Origin: Methanosarcinales archaeon
GTDB lineage: Archaea; Halobacteriota; Syntropharchaeia; Alkanophagales; Methanospirareceae
DNA length: 5,038 nucleotides
Direction of reading: 5' to 3'
Assembly: GCA_009618475.1 (NCBI GenBank)
Contig: WJOV01000025.1
Location: 1-5,038, forward strand
The notes under the pieces were generated by a model. That model was not told the DNA's origin. It saw nothing but the letters and a program-made list of their open reading frames with translations, and did no database searches. This document shows positions 1-5,038 of the stretch, piece after piece. Within the stretch, counting starts at the first letter, position 1, and every line of letters starts with the position of its first letter. The position numbers and the translations under genes were made by a program.

Positions 1-8
1 ATAGGGAT

Positions 9-16
9 AAGGAGAT
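9..16 (+). promoter_or_regulatory. Ribosome binding site for the ACT-domain gene
   Basis: AAGGAGAT matches the archaeal Shine-Dalgarno core. It leaves 7 bases before GTG 24 but only 1 base before the in-frame TTG at 18, so it favours GTG 24 as the start. Confidence 0.55.
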
Positions 17-23
17 ATTGCGT

Positions 24-584
24 GTGGGGATAATAGCGGAACTGGATGCAGTGAATTTGTATGAGCAACTCGCGGCGATGTGGAAAGAGATAATGGAGAA
101 GTTTGAGGGGTTTCCATCGCAAAAGAGGGTTATCGAACTGCTGTTGGAGAGAGGATTTCAAGTGAGTCCCGAAGGAAAAGTAGTCTCCGGCGGGATTGAA
201 ATACCGCATACACAGATAGCAAACGAGATAGGCGTGGACCGGCGCGTAGTTGATATGACAGTGAAAAGAATCCGGAAGGAGCCGGAGTTGAAAGAAATAT
301 TTGAAAACATTCGTTCTATTTCATTTCTCGTTGACGTCGCTCCTTTGTTGGGGCTCAGTGTAATTATAATCCATCCTAAGGATGCGAAGGAGAAGGGGAT
401 ACTTGGCGAAGTTGCTACGGTGATGGCAAAGCGGGGATTTAGCATAAGACAGGCGGTTAGTGATGACCCGTATTTAGTGGACGACCCGAAACTCACGATT
501 ATCGCCGATAAAAATATATCCGGTGAGCTAATAGAAGAGATAGGACGGATAAAGAGTGTAAAAGGCGTGCAGATTCATCAATAA
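24..584 (+). CDS. ACT-domain regulator of amino acid metabolism (COG2150-like)
   Basis: Predicted small cytoplasmic regulator, about 186 residues from the GTG at 24. Residues about 63-84 (TQIANEIGVDRRVVDMTVKRI) look like a helix-turn-helix. Residues about 112-185 form an ACT domain, starting LSVIIIHPKDA, with the glycine-containing turn GILGEVATVMAKRGFSIRQ and a final strand VKGVQIH. ACT domains usually bind amino acids, so the likely role is amino-acid-responsive control; ligand and target are unknown. The family is known mainly from archaea as a predicted regulator. Start choice: AAGGAGAT at 9-16 sits a normal distance before GTG 24 and too close to the in-frame TTG at 18. An in-frame ATG at 78 (MWKEIMEKF) resembles the start I remember for relatives but has no ribosome binding site. 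The frame is also open to the left edge, so a longer protein is possible. The next gene on the strand is 81 bases away. Family call fairly sure; function inferred. Confidence 0.83.
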   Translation: MGIIAELDAVNLYEQLAAMWKEIMEKFEGFPSQKRVIELLLERGFQVSPEGKVVSGGIEIPHTQIANEIGVDRRVVDMTVKRIRKEPELKEIFENIRSISFLVDVAPLLGLSVIIIHPKDAKEKGILGEVATVMAKRGFSIRQAVSDDPYLVDDPKLTIIADKNISGELIEEIGRIKSVKGVQIHQ

Positions 585-587
585 ACC

Positions 588-617
588 CTTTTCTTTAAAA
601 CTTTTAAGAAAAGTTTT
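588..617 (+). terminator. A/T-rich overlapping inverted repeats between the ACT gene and the NAPRTase gene
   Basis: AAAACTTTT (597-605) and AAAAGTTTT (609-617) are perfect inverted 9-base arms with a 3-base loop. A second, mutually exclusive pairing is possible between CTTTTCTT (588-595) and AAGAAAAG (606-613). The element begins 3 bases after the stop codon at 584 and carries T-runs, so termination of the upstream gene is the simplest reading. The stems are almost all A:T and therefore weak, and archaeal termination needs T-tracts more than hairpins, so the role is uncertain. The element resembles the stronger palindrome at 1894-1920. Confidence 0.4.
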
Positions 618-634
618 ATCAAAAAAGCTTCGCA

Positions 635-664
635 GGAAAAGAAAAGCGTTTTCGGAAAAGAAAA
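635..664 (+). repeat. Purine-rich direct repeat ahead of the NAPRTase start
   Basis: GGAAAAGAAAA occurs at 635-645 and again at 654-664, directly before ATG 666. The second copy supplies the only ribosome-binding-like GGA in this leader. A small dyad, GAAAAGCGTTTTC (641-653), lies between them. Both could be chance in such A-rich DNA. Confidence 0.35.
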
Positions 665-665
665 A

Positions 666-1814
666 ATGGAATTTTCAATTGTGCCGGATGAGGAGATTCT
701 GGAAGGAAAAACCACTGACATATACTTCCTCAGGGCAGAGGAAGTGCTGAGGCGGAAAGGAGTGAACCCGGAGGTGGTGGCGGAGGTTATTACGACGGGA
801 GGAGGATGGGCTGTGCTGACGGGTCTGGAAGAAGTGGCTCATTTGTTGGCAGGGAAGGACGTGGACGTGTATGCGATGCCGGAAGGCACGATTTTTTTTC
901 CTTATGAACCCGCTTTGCGTATTGAAGGGCGCTATCTGGAGTTTGCGAGATATGAAACGCCTTTGCTGGGGTTACTCTGTCATGAGTCGGGGATAGCGAC
1001 GAAGGCGGCGAGGATAAAATGTCTTGCAGGCGACGTTCCCGTAATTTCCTTCGGCACGAGGAGGCAGCATCCGGCATTAGCGGCTATGATAGAGAGATGC
1101 GCATATCTTGGTGGAATGGACGGTGTGAGCTGCGTTGCAGGTGCGGAACGTATAGGGATAGAAGCAACGGGGACAATGCCCCACTCTTTGATTATCTGTT
1201 TTGGCGAGGATAAGCAGAAGGATGCGTGGAAGGCGTTTGACGAAGTGGTAGCGAAGGAAGTGCCGAGGATATGCTTGTGCGACACTTATTATGACGAGAA
1301 GAAGGAATCTATAATGGCTGCGGAGGCGCTTGGAGAATCGTTACGTGCCGTTCGTTTAGATACGCCAACATCGAGGAAGGGCGACTTCAGAAGAATTATC
1401 GAGGAAGTAAGGTGGGAGCTTGACATTAGAGGGTATAAGAACGTAGGGATATTCGTAAGCGGGGGTATAGACGAGGAGGAAGTGGTAGCGCTGAAAGAAG
1501 TCGTAGCGGGGTTTGGCGTGGGTACCAGCGTTTCAAATGCTAAGTGCATAGATTTCGCACTGGATATAATAGAACGAGAAGGAGAACCCTGTGCAAAGCG
1601 CGGTAAGCGAGGAGGGAAGAAGCAGGTGTATAGACGGAAAGGTGTAATTGAAGAGGGAAAAGACGAGATAAGGATGGCGAAAGAAGCACCGCCAGAAGAT
1701 ATGGAGTCGTTGTTGAAGCCGATGATTCTCAAGGGAAAAATAGTGAAGGATTTTTCGTTTTCGCTGGAAGAGGCGAGGAAGAGGGTGCTGGAGCAGTTGA
1801 AGAGTGTTGATTGA
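666..1814 (+). CDS. Nicotinate phosphoribosyltransferase, archaeal type
   Basis: Converts nicotinate, PRPP and ATP to nicotinate mononucleotide in the cytoplasmic NAD salvage (Preiss-Handler) pathway. The 382-residue protein is close to the length of the Thermoplasma enzyme. Visible motifs are SFGTRRQHP (128-136), the arginine-rich substrate-binding motif of the family; GTMPHS (169-174), carrying the family histidine; DTYYDEKKES (206-215); and two barrel phosphate-binding loops, FVSGGID (263-269) and GFGVGTSVSNAK (282-293). The tail has the family segment PCAKRGKRGGKK (308-319). The four-cysteine zinc-knuckle-like feature described for the Thermoplasma acidophilum enzyme is not apparent here, since Cys309 is the only cysteine after residue 294. 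ATG 666 is chosen because the family N-terminus begins there; the ribosome binding site is weak (GGAAAAG at 654-660). The gene lies 81 bases after the ACT gene on the same strand, and whether they are co-transcribed is unclear. It converges on atpC. Quinolinate phosphoribosyltransferase is excluded by length and motifs. Confidence 0.92.
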   Translation: MEFSIVPDEEILEGKTTDIYFLRAEEVLRRKGVNPEVVAEVITTGGGWAVLTGLEEVAHLLAGKDVDVYAMPEGTIFFPYEPALRIEGRYLEFARYETPLLGLLCHESGIATKAARIKCLAGDVPVISFGTRRQHPALAAMIERCAYLGGMDGVSCVAGAERIGIEATGTMPHSLIICFGEDKQKDAWKAFDEVVAKEVPRICLCDTYYDEKKESIMAAEALGESLRAVRLDTPTSRKGDFRRIIEEVRWELDIRGYKNVGIFVSGGIDEEEVVALKEVVAGFGVGTSVSNAKCIDFALDIIEREGEPCAKRGKRGGKKQVYRRKGVIEEGKDEIRMAKEAPPEDMESLLKPMILKGKIVKDFSFSLEEARKRVLEQLKSVD

Positions 1815-1893
1815 ATTTTAAAAATACTTGCTTTTCCCTTTATACGCGGAATACAAAGACTACATTTTTCTTGAAAACAACAATTTCTTTGAT

Positions 1894-1920
1894 CAAACTT
1901 TCTTTTCAAAAGAAAGTTTG
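1894..1920. terminator. Perfect 13-base palindromic hairpin at the convergent gene ends
   Basis: CAAACTTTCTTTT (1894-1906) and AAAAGAAAGTTTG (1908-1920) are exact inverted complements separated by a single C. The element sits where the + strand NAPRTase gene (stop at 1814) and the - strand atpC gene meet, so it probably acts as a bidirectional terminator or RNA 3'-end stabiliser. The atpC TGA stop (1906-1908) and the codons for its last four residues lie inside it. T-runs that could end + strand transcripts lie just before it (1865-1869). The structure is certain from the sequence; the function is inferred. Confidence 0.65.
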
Positions 1921-3027
1921 TGTGATAATCTTCATCGTCTCCTCCGCAGGTATTTCATTCTCCTTACAGACCGCGATAGTGCAAAGATTGCTTATTTCTA
2001 TCTCTTTAAGGTAAAGAAAACCTATTGTCGTGCCGATATTAATAGGATAACCTCTTAGCGTTTTTTTTATCGTTTCAAAGAATTGGTTCCGGAGGGCATT
2101 CTCAAAAGGAACAAGCGATACGCCCTTTACAATGGCTTGCGGGGTCGTGGAGCGGAGCCCCACATTCTCCGCATCATAAGACGACAAAGCCCCGGTTAAC
2201 ACTTCCTTATACGCAGATGCCGGCATCAACTGGATAGCAGCGCTCACGTTCTCCGCCGAAATCGAATCCTTCACCGCATCGGCATCGTAATCGAATGCGT
2301 ATACGTGAGGCAAAAAATATTTCCTCATCTCTTCCTCCGCTATCCCTTCGGATTTGCACCGCAGCAAAGTCATGAGGTTTGCGAGGTCAAACTCAGTGCC
2401 AACGATTTTTCTTACTATTTCCTTATCCTCTCCATTTAGCCGCTCTATCCTGCTCCATATAGCACCGAAGAGTTCCCCATCAAGGGCATTCTCGATAACT
2501 AAAATCCTCTTGCTTTTTTCGTACTCCGGCAATGCTTCTTCCAATACTCGCCCATACGGATTTTCTAATTGGTTTATCACGCTTTCTACCGAGTCAAGCT
2601 CTGTCAATCGGCTTATTCTTCGCTTGAAGTACTCTTCAACCGGGAAAAACATAGTAGCTTCGGTAGTTCCTGTTTTTGTTCCTCCAATTTCCACCGCTTT
2701 AGCGCGGATAACCGCTTTTAAATTCTTTACCTCCAATCGTCTGAGAAGTTCCGCAAAAACCGCCCTTATCACGCCTTTCGTTGATTTTATCGCCATCAAG
2801 TACTGGTCTATTAGTTCTTCCTTCAACGCTTTCTCTATACTTCTTGCATCTACCGCTACTACCGCCGCTTTCGTTAATTTCTCCTTATACGCGGTGTCCA
2901 TCAGTGAAGACAAGAAATCTTCCCTGCGAGCATCTACAAGTTCTCTTAATCTTCTCTCGTCCAGAAGCTCGCTCATCCTCGCCCTTATCCTCGCATATAC
3001 ATACGCATATTTCGATACGCTCATCAT
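1906..3027 (-). CDS. atpC: A-type ATP synthase subunit C
   Basis: Subunit C (AC39/subunit d family) of the archaeal A1Ao ATP synthase, the cytoplasmic funnel-like subunit that couples the central stalk to the membrane rotor ring. It is 373 residues long, all helical in character, with no signal peptide or membrane segment, as expected. The N-terminus KYAYVYARIRARMSELL (6-22) is typical of the family. Three related segments recur: VKNLKAVIRAK (100-110), LANLMTLLRCK (215-225) and ISNLCTIAVCK (345-355), matching the known three-fold internal pseudo-symmetry of this subunit. The C-terminal part with ETIKKTLRGYPINIGTTIGF (318-337) is also characteristic. Start: ATG 3027 is followed at once by a second ATG at 3024; either may be used and no strong ribosome binding site is visible. 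It has its own TATA-like element in the 81-base gap after leuA. No other atp gene is adjacent, although subunit C is usually encoded between atpE and atpF. Its stop codon lies inside a palindrome. Confidence 0.9.
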   Translation of the reverse strand: MMSVSKYAYVYARIRARMSELLDERRLRELVDARREDFLSSLMDTAYKEKLTKAAVVAVDARSIEKALKEELIDQYLMAIKSTKGVIRAVFAELLRRLEVKNLKAVIRAKAVEIGGTKTGTTEATMFFPVEEYFKRRISRLTELDSVESVINQLENPYGRVLEEALPEYEKSKRILVIENALDGELFGAIWSRIERLNGEDKEIVRKIVGTEFDLANLMTLLRCKSEGIAEEEMRKYFLPHVYAFDYDADAVKDSISAENVSAAIQLMPASAYKEVLTGALSSYDAENVGLRSTTPQAIVKGVSLVPFENALRNQFFETIKKTLRGYPINIGTTIGFLYLKEIEISNLCTIAVCKENEIPAEETMKIITQTFF

Positions 3028-3070
3028 ATTCGCCCCGCTGTCTGTAAGTAATTACTCAATATCCCGCGGA

Positions 3071-3084
3071 CTTATAAATAAAAA
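3071..3084 (-). promoter_or_regulatory. TATA-like promoter element for atpC
   Basis: Read on the minus strand the sequence is TTTTATTTATAAG, an A/T block in the otherwise G/C-containing leuA-atpC gap. A start site about 25 bases downstream would fall near 3045-3050, leaving a leader of roughly 20 bases before ATG 3027. The T-rich block could also end leuA transcripts. This suggests atpC can be transcribed independently of leuA. Confidence 0.5.
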
Positions 3085-3108
3085 TTCCACGCTCCATGTA
3101 TGTAGGTA

Positions 3109-4650
3109 CTATCCTTGCATCAACCTGTTCACCGCATTGATAAATGCCTCTACCGAAGCCATCACAATGTCTTCGCGTACACCGCGTGCCGTTATTATTC
3201 TCCCGCCCTTCTCCACACCTACGGTTACCTCTGCAAGAGCATCAGAACCACCGGAAATCGCCTCTATCCTGAAATCCTTTAGTTCAATGCCACCACCTAT
3301 TTCACCGCCTATTATTTCTTGAATCGCTTTTAGCGCCGCATCCACGGGACCAACACCCATCTGCGCACTTGTGCATTCCTTTCCTCGCACCATTGCTTTC
3401 AGCGATGCCGTTGGTATCAAATTGTTCCCGGTCATGACCGAGAGCTCTTTTAACGTTACCATTCGCTCGTGCCTTGAAACTTCCCCGGTTACAACCTCCG
3501 TTATCGTAAACAGGTCATCGTCGGTAACTCTTTTACCGCTCGCACCAAGTTCCTTTACGCGCTCAAGTATTTCATCAAGTTCTTCTTTCGATGGTAACAT
3601 CCCGATTTCTGACAGTTTCTTCTCTATCGAATGCCTTCCCGTATGCTTCCCAAGCACAATCCGTCTTCTATGCCCCACCATTTCCGGTGTCATTATCCCC
3701 GGCTCAAAGGTATCGCTCCGTTTTAGCACGCCATGCGCATGTATTCCCGACTCGTGAGAAAACGCATTCTCGCCTACGATTGGTTTAGTTATGGGTATTT
3801 GTACGCCTGAGAACCGCTCAATAAGCTTTGCCGTCTCGAATAAATATCCCGTCTTTATGTTTGTCTTTAGCCCGTATATCGAGTTTAAACCCATCACGGT
3901 CTCAACGAGGTCTGCATTACCTGCTCTTTCTCCTAACCCATTCACAGCTACCTGAACCTCCGAAGCTCCTGCTTTCACTGCCGCCAAACTGTTCGCTACC
4001 GCCAGACCGAAATCATTATGACAGTGTATGCTGAGGGGAACTTTCACGGCACGATGTATCGCCTCTACAAGCTTGAACATAGAGAAAGGTTCACTCACAC
4101 CCACCGTGTCGGGCACGTTTAAGATGTCGGCACCTGCCTCTTCCGCAGTTTTGTATAACTCTATCAGATAATCCAACCCCGTCCGTGTCGCATCCATTGC
4201 CGAAAACATGCATATACAACCATGTTCCTTGACATACCTCGTCATCTCATAAGCCCGCTCTTTCACCTCTTCTTCGCTCATCCTCGTCGTGTGCTCACGC
4301 TGAATCGCAGAGGAGGGCACGAATATATGAACCATATCAACACTACAATCAATGCAAGCGTCAATGTCCTTTGGCAATACCCTCGCCAGTCCACATATCT
4401 TCGCCGAAAGACCTTCATCACAGATATGCTGAACTACCTCCTTCTCCTCCTTTGACGTAATCGGAGTTCCTGCTTCTATTATGTCCACGCCCAGCCTGTC
4501 CAACTGCCTTGCAATCGTTCTCTTCTGCTCTCCGGTAAACGAAATGCCCGGAGTTTGCTCTCCATCTCTCAACGTCGTATCAAAGACCTCTATTATTCTA
4601 TCCTTTTCGTGCATTTCTCTTTCCCCATTATGGTAATCTGCTTTAATCAT
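3109..4650 (-). CDS. leuA: 2-isopropylmalate synthase (LeuA/CimA/AksA family)
   Basis: Condenses acetyl-CoA with 2-ketoisovalerate to give 2-isopropylmalate, the committed step of leucine biosynthesis in the cytoplasm. The 513-residue protein has a DRE-TIM catalytic barrel (about 19-290) starting with FDTTLRDGEQTPG (23-35). Metal ligands are expected at Asp29, His209 and His211 (HCHNDFG), and Asn245 (NGLGERAGN). The linker contains HESGIHAHGVL (299-309) and TPEMVGHRRRIVLGKHTG (321-338). A C-terminal LeuA regulatory domain follows (about 388-513, GVGPVDAALKAI at 432-443), which usually binds the feedback inhibitor leucine. HAHGVL and the TFEPGIMTPEM segment favour LeuA over citramalate synthase (CimA) or homocitrate synthase (AksA), but these paralogues are hard to separate by eye. 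Oddity: Met152 stands where family members usually have an active-site Glu (SAMDATRT instead of SAEDATRT). Start: ATG 4650 has no ribosome binding site; ATG 4614 (MHEKDRIIEVF) follows GGGGAAAG and may be the true start. atpC lies 81 bases downstream. Confidence 0.88.
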   Translation of the reverse strand: MIKADYHNGEREMHEKDRIIEVFDTTLRDGEQTPGISFTGEQKRTIARQLDRLGVDIIEAGTPITSKEEKEVVQHICDEGLSAKICGLARVLPKDIDACIDCSVDMVHIFVPSSAIQREHTTRMSEEEVKERAYEMTRYVKEHGCICMFSAMDATRTGLDYLIELYKTAEEAGADILNVPDTVGVSEPFSMFKLVEAIHRAVKVPLSIHCHNDFGLAVANSLAAVKAGASEVQVAVNGLGERAGNADLVETVMGLNSIYGLKTNIKTGYLFETAKLIERFSGVQIPITKPIVGENAFSHESGIHAHGVLKRSDTFEPGIMTPEMVGHRRRIVLGKHTGRHSIEKKLSEIGMLPSKEELDEILERVKELGASGKRVTDDDLFTITEVVTGEVSRHERMVTLKELSVMTGNNLIPTASLKAMVRGKECTSAQMGVGPVDAALKAIQEIIGGEIGGGIELKDFRIEAISGGSDALAEVTVGVEKGGRIITARGVREDIVMASVEAFINAVNRLMQG

Positions 4651-4710
4651 TTAAATAATTTTTAAATCCATTTCTCATCCTTCAATAAAAGCATTTATGA
4701 AAAATATATG
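4651..4710 (-). promoter_or_regulatory. leuA promoter region with two TATA-like candidates
   Basis: Two minus-strand A/T boxes precede leuA. CATATATTTTT (4710-4700) would place transcription start near 4680 and include ATG 4650. TTTAAAAATTATTT (4666-4653), preceded by the BRE-like GAAATGG, would start transcripts near 4636, after ATG 4650, leaving ATG 4614 with its GGGGAAAG as the start. The second arrangement agrees better with the ribosome binding site. Confidence 0.45.
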
Positions 4711-4790
4711 GATAGCGAAGCGAATAAAGGGGAAGAGTAGTAAGCTTTTGAGGGATAGATTTCAGCATAGATGAGGAAAGGGAAAAGGCT

Positions 4791-4810
4791 CTTAAAACTG
4801 GATATATAAG
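4791..4810 (+). promoter_or_regulatory. TATA-like element, + strand
   Basis: GATATATAAG (4801-4810) follows CTTAAAACTG, which could act as a BRE. Start would fall near 4832-4836, where an ATG (4834) opens a frame of only seven codons, so no product can be assigned. A/T-rich intergenic DNA gives such matches by chance. Confidence 0.3.
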
Positions 4811-4872
4811 TACCGCTTTATACTAAACTTTTTATGGACACTGCATCTCAAAAATAAGATGTCGAAAAAAAA

Positions 4873-4889
4873 CGAAAAGCTTTTTATAC
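4873..4889 (+). promoter_or_regulatory. BRE/TATA promoter, + strand
   Basis: CGAAAAGC followed directly by TTTTTATA (4881-4888) is a good match to the archaeal BRE plus TATA arrangement. Transcription would start near 4910-4914, immediately before the tandem 19-base repeat. This is the best promoter candidate of the three + strand boxes. Confidence 0.5.
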
Positions 4890-4917
4890 GCTATGATAAT
4901 ATACATTGAAACTTGGG

Positions 4918-4955
4918 TTACATGCTTCGTGCTTAATTACAGGCTTCGTACTTAA
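4918..4955. repeat. Two head-to-tail copies of a 19-base repeat
   Basis: TTACATGCTTCGTGCTTAA (4918-4936) is followed without spacer by TTACAGGCTTCGTACTTAA (4937-4955); 17 of 19 positions agree. The repeat lies at the predicted start site of the promoter at 4873-4889 and just upstream of the promoter at 4964-4980, the position expected for an operator or activator site. Nineteen bases is near two helical turns, so two bound protein copies would face the same side of the DNA. No third copy is visible in the window. Confidence 0.7.
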
Positions 4956-4963
4956 CAGTAGTT

Positions 4964-4980
4964 GGCAAAGCATATAAAAT
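4964..4980 (+). promoter_or_regulatory. BRE/TATA promoter near the right edge, + strand
   Basis: GGCAAAG (BRE-like) followed by CATATAAAAT is a plausible archaeal promoter. Start would fall near 5002-5006, shortly before ATG 5014, whose frame stays open to the window edge, so it may drive a gene lying mostly outside the window. Confidence 0.42.
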
Positions 4981-5038
4981 ATAGCCTCATCTTATATATC
5001 TATTATTTTTCTTATGTATATCTATGTGTTCTGTCATC

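Larger units (their letters stand above)
4651..5038. other. 388-base intergenic region without a convincing gene
   Basis: No open frame here is long enough or has a ribosome binding site to support a protein. The longest + strand candidate from ATG is 25 codons (4697-4774). The region holds the leuA promoter on the minus strand, three + strand TATA-like boxes (4801-4810, 4881-4888, 4971-4980) and a tandem 19-base repeat (4918-4955). It most likely serves as a divergent control region between leuA and a + strand gene that begins at or beyond the right edge, possibly with a short non-coding RNA. Confidence 0.6.

Noticed and set aside
1289..1909. 206-codon minus-strand frame opposite the NAPRTase gene
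   Set aside because: Antisense to a gene with clear family motifs; low-complexity Ser/Phe/Pro-rich translation typical of a shadow frame.
1815..2058. Small overlapping + strand frames after the NAPRTase stop
   Set aside because: They run through the terminator palindrome into antisense atpC sequence, have no ribosome binding site and give low-complexity translations.
2354..3322. Long + strand open frame of 322 codons opposite atpC and the end of leuA
   Set aside because: It is antisense to two clearly recognised proteins, crosses their intergenic gap, and its Ser/Leu/Ile-rich translation matches no family I know.
3429..3440. Perfect 12-base palindrome CGGTCATGACCG inside leuA
   Set aside because: It encodes the conserved LeuA segment SVMTGN and is explained by coding constraint plus chance.
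4697..4774. 25-codon basic frame MKNIWIAKRIKGKSSKLL... on the + strand
   Set aside because: No ribosome binding site or recognisable family, and it overlaps the leuA promoter on the other strand; length is within chance.
4859..4909. 16-codon frame MSKKNEKLFIRYDNIH
   Set aside because: Too short, no ribosome binding site, and it contains the best TATA box of the region inside it.
5014..5038. Possible start of a + strand gene (ATG 5014, frame open to the edge)
   Set aside because: Only eight codons are visible and there is no ribosome binding site, so it cannot be supported as a coding region; kept only as a possible target of the promoter at 4964-4980.

Overview
The window reads as a stretch of ordinary housekeeping DNA from an archaeon, most likely a euryarchaeote related to methanogens or ANME/Syntrophoarchaeum-type lineages. 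The reasons are an A-type ATP synthase subunit C, an archaeal-type nicotinate phosphoribosyltransferase, an ACT-domain regulator family that I know only from archaea, an archaeal-style LeuA, and TATA/BRE-like promoters instead of bacterial -35/-10 boxes. The exact lineage is an inference from family resemblance, not something the sequence proves.

Layout. Positions 1-584 (+) hold an ACT-domain protein with an HTH-like N-terminus, probably a sensor or regulator of amino-acid metabolism. After an 81-base A/T-rich gap with overlapping inverted repeats comes a nicotinate phosphoribosyltransferase (666-1814, +) for NAD salvage. It converges on atpC (1906-3027, -), subunit C of the A1Ao ATP synthase. 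A near-perfect palindrome lies at the convergence point and contains the atpC stop codon. Upstream of atpC on the same strand, 81 bases away, is an alpha-isopropylmalate synthase-type gene (3109-4650, -; leuA) for leucine biosynthesis. The last 388 bases (4651-5038) contain no convincing gene but hold the leuA promoter region, three TATA-like elements in the + direction, and two tandem copies of a 19-base repeat.

The genes do not form one pathway. The ACT regulator and leuA both relate to amino-acid metabolism, and the other two serve NAD salvage and energy conservation. The main oddities are an atpC gene standing alone instead of inside an atp operon, a LeuA with methionine where a catalytic-site glutamate is expected, and the tandem 19-mer beside promoter-like elements at the right edge. 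I see no defence system, mobile element, CRISPR array, tRNA or rRNA, and no clear sign of a previously undescribed multi-gene system.
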